Shown here: piece by piece, positions 20,520 to 29,515 of the stretch | Numbering within the stretch: the stretch's first letter is position 1 | Layout of the letters: each line of letters opens with the position of its first letter | DNA from: Paludibacterium paludis | Lineage (GTDB): Bacteria; Pseudomonadota; Gammaproteobacteria; Burkholderiales; Chromobacteriaceae | Direction of reading: 5' to 3' | Assembly: GCF_018802605.1 (NCBI RefSeq) | Contig: NZ_CP069161.1 | Span: forward strand, 3,534,001 to 3,598,000 | Length of the DNA: 64,000 nt | Program-made: the position numbers and the translations under genes | Notes under the pieces: model-generated | Seen by the model: the letters and a program-made list of their open reading frames with translations, nothing else | Databases searched by the model: none | What the model was told of the DNA's origin: nothing

Positions 20520-20548
20520 CCGTCTGCTCTATGGCAGACGGTTTTTTT
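20520..20548 (+). terminator. Terminator of the DUF2795-KGG transcript
   Basis: CCGTCTGC-TCTAT(G)-GCAGACGG followed by TTTTTTT (20542-20548). Textbook intrinsic terminator on the plus strand. Confidence 0.92.
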
Positions 20549-20634
20549 GCCGATTTCCAGACATTTGCATAGCAATCATTGGGGGTTTTCCGTATTCGCA
20601 CCACATAGTGGAGCCACTCACCGAGACTTTCCCG

Positions 20635-20649
20635 TTATTCGCCGAATAA
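20635..20649. promoter_or_regulatory. Perfect palindrome upstream of the LiaF-like operon
   Basis: TTATTCG-C-CGAATAA, a 7-1-7 inverted repeat 64 bp upstream of the first gene of the membrane/LytTR operon. It is positioned as an operator or activator site, but it does not match the direct-repeat layout usual for LytTR regulators. The regulator is unknown. Confidence 0.4.
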
Positions 20650-20712
20650 TGCGAGCCAGGCAAGACAGGTTTGCTTATTGTTATCACGTTGAAACCAACG
20701 GGAGAGACTTCG

Positions 20713-21096
20713 GTGCATTACATTCATTTCGACAGCCGTCATCGGCGGGGAAGCCAACGCTCGCAACTGATTTTCGGATTGTCTCTGATCGGTGCCGGCC
20801 TGGTGTACGCATTGTCTGCTTTCGGCATTCTCGGATCGCTCTCGGCATGGAGCATCCTCCCCGCTCTGCTCGCCATGTCCGGCGCGGCCCGAATCGCCAC
20901 GGCTCGCCACGCGCGCCATATCGCCAAGGGAGCCTTCCATATTGCCATCGCGGCCTGGCTGTACGTCTCCATCGAGCACATTCTGGGACTGAACTTTCAC
21001 ATGACCTGGCCCGTCGGGCTGATTCTTCTGGGCATGCATCTCGTACTGCGCGGCCTGCTTCGGCAAGGCAAAACGGGTACAGGGGACAGGCCATGA
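20713..21096 (+). CDS. Small membrane protein with LiaI/DUF5668-like segment
   Basis: 127 aa from GTG (SD GGGAGAG 6 nt upstream). HRRGSQRSQLIFGLSLIGAG begins a pair of hydrophobic helices (33-70), with two more at about 80-115. The 'LIFGL-LI--GL-Y-L---GIL' pattern occurs in the transmembrane part of LiaI/LiaF-type proteins. First gene of a four-gene plus-strand operon; its stop overlaps the next start (ATGA). It probably works with the LiaF-like protein in sensing membrane state; function otherwise unknown. Confidence 0.78.
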   Translation: MHYIHFDSRHRRGSQRSQLIFGLSLIGAGLVYALSAFGILGSLSAWSILPALLAMSGAARIATARHARHIAKGAFHIAIAAWLYVSIEHILGLNFHMTWPVGLILLGMHLVLRGLLRQGKTGTGDRP

Positions 21097-21809
21097 GACA
21101 CCACTGCCACTCGCCGAACCGCCAGCAACGCCGCATCGTCTTCGGATTGTTTTTCATTCTGGCCGGATCGCTGGCCCTGCTCGACTCGTTGCGCATCATC
21201 GCCATCGGCAATCTTGCCGATTACTGGCCATCGGTGTTTTGCCTGATTGGCGTCTTGCAGATCATGCAGTCCGGAAGTTTCCCGGGACGGCTTACCGGGC
21301 TGGCGTTCACCGTTCTGGGAGGCGGACTGATCCTGCAAAATCTGGGAGTGATTCAGCATGCGATGGGGCTGATTTTGCCGCTCCTCCTGATTATCGCGGG
21401 CATAGCCATCGTGGCCAGGGCGTTCCGGGGCCATGCGCCACGCCCGGCCCCCTCGGCCGACACGGATATTCATGAGGAAAAGGACGGCTTCATTCATGTG
21501 AATGCGGCAATGAGCAGCAACGTGGTGCGCTGCGACGCCCAAGCATTCGCCGGTGGCGAATTGCATTCGGTGATGGGTTCCATCGAACTCGACCTCAGCC
21601 AGGCGTCGATGCCATCGCAAGCCGCCTTGCACGTATTCGCGGTATGCTCGGGCATACAGATCCGCATCCCCCGGGACTGGCAAATACAAATCCGGATTTC
21701 TCCCGTCTTGGGAGGTGTGGAAGACAAGACGATTCCGCCGGCAAGCTCGAGCAAGATACTGACGCTCGAAGGCGGAGTCATCATGGGCGGTATTCAGATC
21801 AACCATTGA
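21093..21809 (+). CDS. LiaF-like membrane protein (cell-wall-active antibiotic response domain)
   Basis: 238 aa. Four hydrophobic helices in 15-110 (RRIVFGLFFILAGSLALLDS; GRLTGLAFTVLGGGLILQNL; LILPLLLIIAGIAIVARAF), then a soluble beta-rich C-terminal domain. That domain (VNAAMSSNVVRCDAQAF, GGELHSVMGSIELDLSQA, GGVEDKT, TLEGGVIMGGIQI) matches the LiaF/VraT-type 'DUF2154' beta-solenoid. In Firmicutes LiaF restrains a two-component system until envelope stress. Here the coupled kinase is LytS-type, so a similar inhibitory role is inferred. SD AGGGGA; ATGA overlap with the gene before. Confidence 0.85.
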   Translation: MRHHCHSPNRQQRRIVFGLFFILAGSLALLDSLRIIAIGNLADYWPSVFCLIGVLQIMQSGSFPGRLTGLAFTVLGGGLILQNLGVIQHAMGLILPLLLIIAGIAIVARAFRGHAPRPAPSADTDIHEEKDGFIHVNAAMSSNVVRCDAQAFAGGELHSVMGSIELDLSQASMPSQAALHVFAVCSGIQIRIPRDWQIQIRISPVLGGVEDKTIPPASSSKILTLEGGVIMGGIQINH

Positions 21810-21822
21810 CCCCGAGTCGCGC

Positions 21823-22884
21823 ATGCATCCCTTCCTGTCCGACCGCCAACATCTGTTGTATTACCTATCGGGGTGGCTCGCCTCAGGCGCGGCGCTGACC
21901 GGCTACCTGCGCTGGGGAGGATGGGTCAACGCGGCGGCTTTCGCGCTACCGCTTTGCCCTGTATTCGGATTCACGGCGCTCTCCGCCTACTATGTCTGCC
22001 AGGCCCTGCCTTATTCGCAACGCGCGCCCTCGCGCGTCGCCGGATTGTTCGGAATGGCGTCGCTCCTGTCCGGCGGCATGTGGTGGGCTCTGGCGCAAAT
22101 CTGGGGCCTGGCACTGCAATCCCTTGTGCCGGGCTGGCCACCGGGGTTTCCCGGCGCGGTGGCATCCTTTCCGGTTTTTCTCTGCGGTGTCGTGCTGTAT
22201 CTGTTTTCCTTGCTGATCCACGATGCCTGGATCGCGTCCGATAACGCACGTCAGGAAAACGAACGAATGCAAGCCATGCGCGCGCTCGCGCGGGAAGCGG
22301 AACTGCAGATGCTTCGCACGCAGATCAATCCTCATTTCCTGTTCAACAGCCTGAACTCGATCAGCGCGCTGACCGCCATCGATCCGGCCGGTGCCCGCGC
22401 GATGACAATCGATCTGGCAGAATTTTTCCGGTACAGCCTGCCGGCGTCATCGCGCGGCACGACGACCCTGGGCGAAGAGCTCGGGCTGTGCGAACGATTC
22501 CTCGCCATTGAAAAACGCCGCTTCGGCAACCGGCTCGGCATCGAATGGCGCATCGACGAAGCCGCCCGGACGTGCATCATGCCCCCGATGTGCCTGCAAC
22601 CGCTGCTGGAAAACGCGATCAAGCATGGTATCGGCGGTCTTGCGCAAGGTGGCGTGATCCGCATCGAGGCGTTGGTACAGGGTGGATGGCTGCGCGTGAC
22701 GGTAAGCAATCCCGTCGCATCCGGTTCAGCCACGCTGCCGGAAGGCGCCGGGGTCGGACTCAAAAACCTGCGCGAGCGTCTGGCCTTGCACTACGATACA
22801 CGGGCAAGCCTGAATGCGCGCCGCGATGGACAGACATTTCTCGTTGAAATCACTGTGCCCCGACACGAGGAAACCGCTCAATGA
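21823..22884 (+). CDS. LytS/YehU-type sensor histidine kinase
   Basis: 353 aa. Four to five membrane helices in 1-135 with no sizeable external domain, then a coiled segment. The His_kinase (PF06580) motif is QMLRTQINPHFLFNSLNSIS (phosphoacceptor His in NPHFLFN), and the HATPase domain has MCLQPLLENAIKHGI and GVGLKNLRERLALHY. The lack of an extracellular sensor fits an intramembrane-sensing kinase controlled by the LiaF-like partner 13 nt upstream. Its stop overlaps the response regulator start. Confidence 0.92.
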   Translation: MHPFLSDRQHLLYYLSGWLASGAALTGYLRWGGWVNAAAFALPLCPVFGFTALSAYYVCQALPYSQRAPSRVAGLFGMASLLSGGMWWALAQIWGLALQSLVPGWPPGFPGAVASFPVFLCGVVLYLFSLLIHDAWIASDNARQENERMQAMRALAREAELQMLRTQINPHFLFNSLNSISALTAIDPAGARAMTIDLAEFFRYSLPASSRGTTTLGEELGLCERFLAIEKRRFGNRLGIEWRIDEAARTCIMPPMCLQPLLENAIKHGIGGLAQGGVIRIEALVQGGWLRVTVSNPVASGSATLPEGAGVGLKNLRERLALHYDTRASLNARRDGQTFLVEITVPRHEETAQ

Positions 22885-23612
22885 GCCGCTTATTGCGAGT
22901 ACTGATCGCCGATGACGAAGAGCTGGCGCGCCGATTGCTCAAGGAATACCTGCATGGGCATCCGGACATCGAAGTCGTCGCCGAGTGCGGCGATGGCCTT
23001 CAGGCCGCCCGAATCATCGGTACACAGTCTCCCGACCTGGTGTTTCTCGATATCCGTATGCCCTTGCTTTCCGGGCTGGAAGTGCTGGAACTGACCGGTC
23101 GCCGGGAAGGCGTGATCTTTACCACGGCTCATGACGAGCATGCGGTGAAGGCCTTCGACCTGCATGCCGTGGATTATCTGCTCAAGCCGTTCTCTCAAGC
23201 GCGGTTCGACGAAGCGCTGCTGCGGGCGCGCGGCATGCTAGGCCACGAGCGCGCCGGACTGCAGGGATTGATCACCGATTCTGTGTCGTGCCTTGAAAGG
23301 ATACTGATCAGGGACCGCGAGCAAAGCCATATCGTATCCGTCACGGACATCGACTACATCGAAGCGCAAGATGACTATATCGCCATTCACACCCAGGGCA
23401 AAACCTACCTGAAAACCCAAAGCCTTGGCGAGATCGGGAAGCGACTGGATCCCAAACGCTTTGTCCGGGTGCATCGCTCATACATTATCAATCTTGACCG
23501 GCTCAGGGCGCTGGAAAAACAGGGCAGGGACAGTCACGCCGCCCGCTTGGCCAACGGTACCCGGATACCGGTCAGTCGCGCGGGTTATGAACGTATCCGA
23601 TCCATCGTGTGA
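22881..23612 (+). CDS. LytTR-family response regulator
   Basis: 243 aa. Receiver 1-120 with D11-D12-E13 cluster (IADDEELARRLL), phospho-Asp in VFLDIRMPLLSG and LLKPF. The LytTR DNA-binding domain (about 140-240) shows IVSVTDIDYIEAQDDYIAIH, FVRVHRSYIINLDRL and the ending IPVSRAGYERI. ATGA coupling to the kinase gene. The regulon is unknown; autoregulation of this operon is plausible. Confidence 0.94.
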   Translation: MSRLLRVLIADDEELARRLLKEYLHGHPDIEVVAECGDGLQAARIIGTQSPDLVFLDIRMPLLSGLEVLELTGRREGVIFTTAHDEHAVKAFDLHAVDYLLKPFSQARFDEALLRARGMLGHERAGLQGLITDSVSCLERILIRDREQSHIVSVTDIDYIEAQDDYIAIHTQGKTYLKTQSLGEIGKRLDPKRFVRVHRSYIINLDRLRALEKQGRDSHAARLANGTRIPVSRAGYERIRSIV

Positions 23613-23664
23613 CACGCGCGAAGCGTCGAGGGAATAGCTCCGCCGCAGCAAACATTGCAAGCCC

Positions 23665-23698
23665 AAAAGAAAAATACCCCGCGCTTGACGGGGTATTT
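23665..23698 (-). terminator. Terminator behind the tRNA gene
   Basis: AAATACCCCG-CGCTTGA-CGGGGTATTT (23672-23698) with a T-rich tail on the minus strand (TTTTTCTTTTG). It may also end the LytTR operon from the other side, though its plus-strand T run is short. Confidence 0.82.
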
Positions 23699-23706
23699 GT
23701 CGGGTC

Positions 23707-23783
23707 TGGTGGGCCCTGCGGGGCTCGAACCCGCGACCAAAGGATTATGAGTCCTCTGCTCTAACCAACTGAGCTAAAGGCCC
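23707..23783 (-). tRNA. tRNA with CAU anticodon, probably tRNA-Ile2 (lysidine type)
   Basis: 77 nt with encoded CCA. Acceptor GGGCCTT...AGGGCCC, D arm GCTC-AGTTGGTTA-GAGC, anticodon arm GAGGA-CTCATAA-TCCTT, T arm GCGGG-TTCGAGC-CCCGC. The loop CTCATAA gives anticodon CAU. The surrounding GACTCATAATC and TTGGTCGC resemble bacterial tRNA-Ile2 (AUA reader, C34 modified to lysidine by TilS) rather than elongator Met; initiator features are absent. A Met assignment remains possible without modification data. Confidence 0.9.
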
Positions 23784-23804
23784 GAGCGGCGCATTATAAC
23801 AGAG

Positions 23805-25733
23805 TTATTGGCCGTTGGGTTCATTATCCAGGAAGCTGCGCAGACGCTCCGAACGGGTCGGATGACGCAACTTGCGCAGGGCTTTCGCCTCGATCTGGCG
23901 AATGCGTTCGCGGGTCACATCGAACTGCTTGCCAACCTCCTCAAGGGTGTGGTCGGTATTCATGTCGATGCCGAAACGCATGCGCAGCACCTTGGCCTCG
24001 CGGGGCGTCAGGGTGTCGAGCACTTCCTTGGTCGCATCCTTGAGGCTGGAGTACATCGCCGCCTCGGATGGCGCCAGGGTCACCGCGTCCTCGATGAAAT
24101 CGCCCAGGTGGCTGTCGTCATCGTCGCCGATCGGGGTCTCCATGGAAATCGGCTCCTTGGAGATTTTCATGATCTTGCGGATCTTCTCCTCGGGCATTTC
24201 CATGCGTTCGGCCAGCTCGGCCGGGTCGGGTTCGCGCCCGGTTTCCTGCAGGATCTGGCGGCTGATGCGATTCATCTTGTTGATGGTTTCGATCATGTGC
24301 ACCGGAATGCGGATGGTGCGCGCCTGGTCGGCAATGGAACGCGTGATCGCCTGACGGATCCACCAGGTGGCGTAGGTCGAGAACTTGTAGCCGCGGCGGT
24401 ATTCGAACTTGTCCACCGCCTTCATCAGGCCGATATTGCCCTCCTGAATCAGGTCGAGGAACTGCAGACCCCGGTTCGTATACTTCTTCGCGATGGAAAT
24501 GACAAGACGCAGGTTGGCCTCGATCATTTCCTTTTTCGCGCGCCGGGCCTTGGATTCGCCCGCCGACATCTGGCGGTTGATTTCCTTCAGCTCCTTGATC
24601 GACAGCATGGCCTTTTCCTGCAATTCAGCCAGTTTGGTCTGCTTCTCGATGATCGCGTACTTGAAGCGGCTGAGGAACTCGGACCAGGCCTTGCCGGAGG
24701 CGATTTCCTGTTCAACCCACTCGGTATTGGTTTCATTACCGGGGAAGGTCTTGATGAAATGGTTGCGATCCATGCGCACGCGGCTGACACAGATATCCTG
24801 GATGTCGCGTTCGTAGGTGCGGATCTCGTTCACCCGGGAGCGCAGCGATTCGCACAGACTCTCGATCTGGCGCGTCGAGAAACGGACGTTCATGAACTCT
24901 GCCGTGATCGCGTCCTGCAGCTCCTGATAGCCCTTGCTCTGGGTGCCGCCCTTGGCCAGTTCCTTGACGAGCTTGTCGAACAGCATGCGCACGTTGGCGA
25001 AGTGCTCGAGCGCCTGCTGCTTGAGTTCCTCGAGGTTGGCATTGGAGACGGCGCCGGCATCGGTTTCGCTTTCCTCGTCCTCCTCCTCTTCCTCCTCGAG
25101 GATCGCTTCATCCTCGTCTTCGGACGCTTCCGCGAACGGGATGTCGGATTCGGCTTCGGCGTTGGGATCGATGATGCCGTCCACCACCTCATCGACACGC
25201 GTCTCGTCGCGCGCGACGCGCTCCATCAGCTCCAGCACGTCGGAGATGGTGCCAGGACAAGCCGAAATCGCCTGAATCATGTGCTTGAGGCCGTCTTCGA
25301 TCCGCTTGGCGATCTCGATCTCGCCCTCGCGGGTCAGCAGTTCGACGGAACCCATCTCGCGCATGTACATGCGCACCGGATCGGTCGTCCGGCCGAACTC
25401 GGAGTCCACCGAGGAGAGCGCCGCCTCGGCCTCTTCCACGGCATCCTCGTCAGCCACGGCCGGCGTCGCATCGGACATCAGCAGCGTATCGGCATCGGGC
25501 GCCTCGTCGTACACCTGGATTCCCAAACCGGAAATCATGGTGACGATGTTCTCGATCTGTTCTGCGTCGGAGACATCTTCCGGCAGGTGGTCGTTGATCT
25601 CAGCGTAGGTGAGATAACCCCGCTCCTTGCCCAGCGCGATCAGCTGACGCAGCCGTTTGCGCTGTTCTTCCAGGCTCAAGGTACCTTGTTCATCCGCCTG
25701 TTGGTCTTTATGATTCTCGGGAGAGGCCGCCAT
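23805..25733 (-). CDS. rpoD: RNA polymerase primary sigma factor RpoD
   Basis: 642 aa. Region 1.1 ([20 protein letters not shown]); [20 protein letters not shown] of region 1.2; a very acidic non-conserved insert; region 2 with [20 protein letters not shown] and [20 protein letters not shown]; region 3 and region 4 helix-turn-helix ([20 protein letters not shown]). Housekeeping sigma-70 for -35 TTGACA / -10 TATAAT promoters. Last gene of the rpsU-yqeY-dnaG-rpoD macromolecular synthesis operon; 67 nt separate it from dnaG. Confidence 0.98.
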   Translation of the reverse strand: MAASPENHKDQQADEQGTLSLEEQRKRLRQLIALGKERGYLTYAEINDHLPEDVSDAEQIENIVTMISGLGIQVYDEAPDADTLLMSDATPAVADEDAVEEAEAALSSVDSEFGRTTDPVRMYMREMGSVELLTREGEIEIAKRIEDGLKHMIQAISACPGTISDVLELMERVARDETRVDEVVDGIIDPNAEAESDIPFAEASEDEDEAILEEEEEEDEESETDAGAVSNANLEELKQQALEHFANVRMLFDKLVKELAKGGTQSKGYQELQDAITAEFMNVRFSTRQIESLCESLRSRVNEIRTYERDIQDICVSRVRMDRNHFIKTFPGNETNTEWVEQEIASGKAWSEFLSRFKYAIIEKQTKLAELQEKAMLSIKELKEINRQMSAGESKARRAKKEMIEANLRLVISIAKKYTNRGLQFLDLIQEGNIGLMKAVDKFEYRRGYKFSTYATWWIRQAITRSIADQARTIRIPVHMIETINKMNRISRQILQETGREPDPAELAERMEMPEEKIRKIMKISKEPISMETPIGDDDDSHLGDFIEDAVTLAPSEAAMYSSLKDATKEVLDTLTPREAKVLRMRFGIDMNTDHTLEEVGKQFDVTRERIRQIEAKALRKLRHPTRSERLRSFLDNEPNGQ

Positions 25734-25800
25734 TTCGCTTCCTGCTTGAAAAAAGCCGAAAAAAACAGTTGATTATAACACCGCTGCGCATGCGTTGAGA

Positions 25801-27570
25801 CTACCCGTCGGCGGGACGCGTCAGCAACTCGCGCAACAGCTGCGATTCCTCCGGCGTCAGCCGCTCACCCCGTGACTTGAATTTAAGCCTTTCCAGCTCG
25901 ACATTCCGCAGCAATTGCAGCAATCGCGCATTGCCGTCGCGGAATTGTTCCCGGGCTGCTTCATCGGGTGACGCAAACTCTTCCGGATCCTGCATGGCCT
26001 GCTGCAGAATGCTGTCCACCAACCCCTCGAAGGGTGTGCCACGCGCGCACTCCACAAGCTGAGCCGGTGTCGGCTCGGTGGCGTGCTCCGTGGCGCGTTC
26101 GGCGAGCATCGCAAAACAGGCCAATTCGTCCGACAAGGTCAGACTATCTGGCAATTGGACATCGCAAGCCCACGAAGGGTTCATCAGCAGCCATTTGATC
26201 TGCTTTCGAATCAGCGATGTCGTGAATTGCCGGTTCGACTCCTGGGGCACGCGGTATTCGCGTTTCCCCTTGCGTTCCGGTTTCGCGTTGCCCACCAGCA
26301 TGTCGAACTCGTCGACTTCGATGCCGGCGAGTTCCGCCAGCCTTTTTTTGATGATGAACCCCAAAACCGGAGCGGCAATCTGTGCCAGAAGCGGTTTGGC
26401 CTGCCGTATCAGGTCGGCCCGCCCTTCCGGCGATGTCATGTCCACGCGGCGTGTCAGCTCGCGGGTAAAATAGGCTGAAAGCGGCAAACTGTCAGCCTCC
26501 AGCCTGGCTTCGAACGCGTCGGCGCCCTCAGCCCTCACAAAACTGTCCGGATCGTGCTCTTCCGGCAAAAACAGAAAATGCAGCGCCTTGCCATCCGCCA
26601 GCTGCGGAAGACTGTTTTCCAGCGCCCGCCATGCCGCCTTCTGGCCGGGCGCATCGCCGTCAAAACAGAAGTACACATCGTCCGCGTGGCGCATCAGCTT
26701 GCGCACATGCTCGCCGGTCGTCGCCGTACCCAGCGTAGCGACGGCATAGCCTATCCCGAATTGGGACAGCGCCACCACATCCATGTAGCCCTCGACGACC
26801 AGGACACGGTTTTTTTCCCGTATCGCCTGCCTGGCCTCGTAAAGCCCGTACAGTTCCCGGCCCTTTTCGAACAGCGGCGTCTCGGGCGAATTCAGGTATT
26901 TTGGCTCGCCCTTGCCCAGGACCCGTCCGCCAAAACCGATGATCGCGCCGCGCTGATTGCGGATCGGAAACATCACGCGGTCGCGGAAACGGTCGTAACG
27001 GCGTCCTTCGTCATTGACGATCACCAGACCGCTTTCGACCAGCCGCCCGTCATCGTAAGACTCGAAGACCGTCTCGAGGTTCTGCCATTCGCCAGGGGCA
27101 TAGCCCAACCCGAAACGCGCGGCGATTTCGCCGCTGACCCCCCGCTCCTTGAAATAGCGGATCGCGTTGGGGGCGCCCTTGAGCTGCTGTTTGTAGTACA
27201 CGGCGGCACGCTGCAGCGCGTCCTCGAGCGTCATCTGCCGCTCGCGGGCCGCCCGCGAGGCGGCTTGGTCGACCCGGCTCGCCTCCGGCACGGTCATGCC
27301 CACGCCTTCGGCGAGCAGGCGTACCGCATCGACGAAACCGAGCCCCTGATATTCCATCACGAAGCCGATGGCCGAGCCGTGCGCTCCGCATCCAAAACAA
27401 TGATAGAACTGTTTGGTCGGACTCACCGTAAATGACGGTGACTTCTCCTTATGAAAAGGACAACAGGCCAGATAATTCTGGCCGCCTTTCTTGAGCGGGA
27501 CATGGCGATCCACCACATCGACGATATCGACGCGGGACAGGAGCTGATCGACAAAATCCTGCGGAATCAC
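25801..27570 (-). CDS. dnaG: DNA primase DnaG
   Basis: 589 aa. Synthesises RNA primers for Okazaki fragments. CHC2 zinc-binding domain with C37, H40, C58 and C61 (CPFHKEKSPSF, CFGCGAHG). TOPRIM core with VVEGYMDVVALSQFGIGYAV and FCFDGDAPGQKAAWRAL. The C-terminal DnaB-interacting domain is at about 430-589. It starts 7 nt after the yqeY stop in the classic sigma operon, so it is co-transcribed with rpoD. Confidence 0.97.
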   Translation of the reverse strand: MIPQDFVDQLLSRVDIVDVVDRHVPLKKGGQNYLACCPFHKEKSPSFTVSPTKQFYHCFGCGAHGSAIGFVMEYQGLGFVDAVRLLAEGVGMTVPEASRVDQAASRAARERQMTLEDALQRAAVYYKQQLKGAPNAIRYFKERGVSGEIAARFGLGYAPGEWQNLETVFESYDDGRLVESGLVIVNDEGRRYDRFRDRVMFPIRNQRGAIIGFGGRVLGKGEPKYLNSPETPLFEKGRELYGLYEARQAIREKNRVLVVEGYMDVVALSQFGIGYAVATLGTATTGEHVRKLMRHADDVYFCFDGDAPGQKAAWRALENSLPQLADGKALHFLFLPEEHDPDSFVRAEGADAFEARLEADSLPLSAYFTRELTRRVDMTSPEGRADLIRQAKPLLAQIAAPVLGFIIKKRLAELAGIEVDEFDMLVGNAKPERKGKREYRVPQESNRQFTTSLIRKQIKWLLMNPSWACDVQLPDSLTLSDELACFAMLAERATEHATEPTPAQLVECARGTPFEGLVDSILQQAMQDPEEFASPDEAAREQFRDGNARLLQLLRNVELERLKFKSRGERLTPEESQLLRELLTRPADG

Positions 27571-27577
27571 CTGGGCA

Positions 27578-28024
27578 TCAGCGGGCGAGAGCCGCCTTGA
27601 TGCGGGCGGAGACGGCGCCCATATCGGCGCGGCCGGCCATCTGCGGGCGCACAGCGCCCATCACCTTGCCCATGTCCTGCATGGAAACCGCGCCGGTCGT
27701 CTCGATAGCGGCGGAGATCAGCGCGTCGACTTCGGCATCCGACAGCGGCTCGGGAAGGTAAGAGGACAACACGTCCATCTCGAGTTTTTCCTTGTCAACC
27801 AGATCCTGGCGGCCGGCGGCCTCGAACTGGGCAATGGAGTCGCGGCGCTGCTTGAGCATTTTGTCGACAACACCGATGATCGCGGCGTCGTCCAGCTCGA
27901 TACGCTCGTCCACTTCCTTTTGCTTCATGGCGGCCATCAGCAGGCGAATGGCGGCCAGACGGCTGCTTTCGCGGGCCTTCATGGCGCTTTTCATGTCATC
28001 GCTAATGCGGGCTTTGAGACTCAT
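27578..28024 (-). CDS. yqeY: YqeY/GatB-like domain protein
   Basis: 148 aa. MSLKARISDDMKSAMKARES followed by RLAAIRLLMAAMKQKEVD is the YqeY signature, and the C-terminal DMGKVMGAVRPQMAGRADM is the GatB-tail motif KVM--L---G-AD. The family resembles the tRNA-binding tail of GatB, but the precise role is unresolved. It sits between rpsU and dnaG, as in most betaproteobacteria. The ATG was chosen because homology begins there. Confidence 0.93.
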   Translation of the reverse strand: MSLKARISDDMKSAMKARESSRLAAIRLLMAAMKQKEVDERIELDDAAIIGVVDKMLKQRRDSIAQFEAAGRQDLVDKEKLEMDVLSSYLPEPLSDAEVDALISAAIETTGAVSMQDMGKVMGAVRPQMAGRADMGAVSARIKAALAR

Positions 28025-28079
28025 GATCGGACTCACAGGGAAAAACTGCGGATTGCAGTCATATTCGGAAAGCACAAAT

Positions 28080-28106
28080 GGCAAAACCGCAGGGGTTCCC
28101 TGCGGT
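28080..28106 (-). terminator. Hairpin between rpsU and yqeY
   Basis: ACCGCAGGG-GTT-CCCTGCGGT (28086-28106) with TTTTGCC following on the minus strand. The E. coli rpsU-dnaG junction has a partial terminator that makes S21 more abundant than primase; this hairpin is positioned for the same purpose (inference). Confidence 0.7.
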
Positions 28107-28133
28107 CCTGCTCACAACCGGGCCGACTGGAAA

Positions 28134-28346
28134 TCAGTACAGTTTCGGCGGCAGCATCTGGCTGCGGATGCGCTTGTAATGGCGCTTCACGGCAGCGGCA
28201 TGCTTGCGCTTGCGTTCGGTGGTCGGCTTCTCGTAGAACTCGCGGGCGCGCAGTTCGGTCAGAAGGCCGGTTTTTTCAACGGAACGCTTGAAGCGACGCA
28301 TCGCTACTTCGAAGGGCTCATTCTCTTTAACGCGAATATGGGGCAT
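28134..28346 (-). CDS. rpsU: 30S ribosomal protein S21
   Basis: 70 aa, [20 protein letters not shown] then [19 protein letters not shown] and the basic end [20 protein letters not shown]. This is standard bS21, which helps mRNA binding on the 30S subunit. First gene of the rpsU-yqeY-dnaG-rpoD operon. A -35/-10-like pair (TTGTTG, 16 nt, TATCAA) lies about 60 nt upstream but is weak. Confidence 0.98.
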   Translation of the reverse strand: MPHIRVKENEPFEVAMRRFKRSVEKTGLLTELRAREFYEKPTTERKRKHAAAVKRHYKRIRSQMLPPKLY

Positions 28347-28463
28347 TACTTAGTGTCCTCAATTCTGGAAGCTAAATGCTTGATCTTGATAGAAACGGGT
28401 ATTTTAACAACAAAGCGGCTCGAGTAAAAGCCTGACACTCCACGGGCAGAGCAGCCTTGCGCA

Positions 28464-29297
28464 TCATGCGCCAGGTTTGCCTGCCGAAATCACCCCCTCG
28501 GTTGGAGAACTTGGTGTTGCACTGTAAAAACGTTTCGGCATCCGTCCGGCATGGTACGCCGCTCGGCCCGCCTCAACGGCCAAGCCCATGGCGCGCGCCA
28601 TGAGCACGGGATCCTTCGCCGCCGCGATGGCGGTATTCATCAACACGCCGTCGCAGCCCAGCTCCATGGCGATCGTGGCATCCGAAGCGGTTCCGACCCC
28701 GGCGTCGACCAGCACGGGAACACGGGCCCTTTCGATGATCAGCTGCAAATTCCACGGATTGAGAATGCCCATGCCGGAACCGATCAGGCTGGCCAGCGGC
28801 ATGATCGCGCAGCAGCCGATGTCTTCCAGTTCCTTGGCGACAATGGGATCATCCGAAGTGTAGACCATGACATCGAAACCTTCGCCGACAAGCACTTCGG
28901 CGGCCCTGACCGTTTCGCGGACATTCGGATACAGCGAGGCGGGATCGCCGAGCACCTCGAGCTTCACCAACCGGTGATCGTCGAGCAGCTCGCGCGCCAG
29001 CCTCAGCGTTCTGATCGCTTCGTCGGCGGAGTAGCACCCCGCCGTGTTGGGGAGCAATGTATACCTGTTTTTCGGGAGAAAGTCGAGCAGATTCGGCTGA
29101 TCCGGATCCTGTCCGAGATTGACCCGGCGGATCGCCACCGTCACGATCTCGGTGCCCGACGCATCGAGCGCCGCGGCGGTCTGTGCGAAATCCCGGTATT
29201 TGCCGGTTCCCACCAGCAGACGGGAGGCATAATGCCTGCCCGCTATGATCAGTTGGTCGTCCACGTGTCCCACACCCTGTAAAACAAAGTCAGTCAA
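28464..29297 (-). CDS. thiG: Thiazole synthase ThiG
   Basis: 277 aa. Forms the thiazole phosphate of thiamine from DXP, dehydroglycine/iminoacetate and ThiS thiocarboxylate. [13 protein letters not shown], the Schiff-base lysine region [30 protein letters not shown] and [20 protein letters not shown] are visible. It begins 5 nt after thiS. The N-terminal 13 residues before LIIAGRHY vary in the family, so the start could be slightly shorter. Confidence 0.97.
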   Translation of the reverse strand: MTDFVLQGVGHVDDQLIIAGRHYASRLLVGTGKYRDFAQTAAALDASGTEIVTVAIRRVNLGQDPDQPNLLDFLPKNRYTLLPNTAGCYSADEAIRTLRLARELLDDHRLVKLEVLGDPASLYPNVRETVRAAEVLVGEGFDVMVYTSDDPIVAKELEDIGCCAIMPLASLIGSGMGILNPWNLQLIIERARVPVLVDAGVGTASDATIAMELGCDGVLMNTAIAAAKDPVLMARAMGLAVEAGRAAYHAGRMPKRFYSATPSSPTEGVISAGKPGA

Positions 29298-29302
29298 GCC
29301 GA

Positions 29303-29515
29303 TCAGCCTCCGCCGACGGCCACCACGATCTCCAGCACATCGCCATTGGCCAGGTTTTCCAACTCATGACGGCTTCTTGGCACGATCTCGCCATTGCGCT
29401 CCACGGCAATACGCTTCCCCGTCAAATCCAGCTCGCGGATCAGCTCGGCAACGGTCGACACGCCGGCAAAACCGCGCGCCTCTCCATTGAGGCAAATTTG
29501 CAACACTTGGCTCAT
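29303..29515 (-). CDS. thiS: Sulfur-carrier protein ThiS
   Basis: 70 aa ubiquitin-like protein ending VVAVGGG. The C-terminal Gly-Gly would be adenylated by ThiF/MoeB and converted to thiocarboxylate for ThiG; here one extra glycine is encoded (GGG). Other marks: [20 protein letters not shown]. The ATG overlaps the spoT stop (ATGA), so thiamine thiazole genes are translationally chained to the stringent-response gene. Confidence 0.92.
   Translation of the reverse strand: MSQVLQICLNGEARGFAGVSTVAELIRELDLTGKRIAVERNGEIVPRSRHELENLANGDVLEIVVAVGGG

Noticed and set aside
20178..21092. Upstream extension of the LiaF-like protein through the KGG gene
   Set aside because: It reads the KGG and LiaI-like genes in a wrong frame; a proper SD and ATGA coupling support the start at 21093.
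23707..23783. Calling the CAU tRNA initiator or elongator methionine
   Set aside because: The acceptor pairs normally at position 1, unlike initiator tRNA, and the anticodon-arm context fits Ile2 better than elongator Met; still not proven without modification data.
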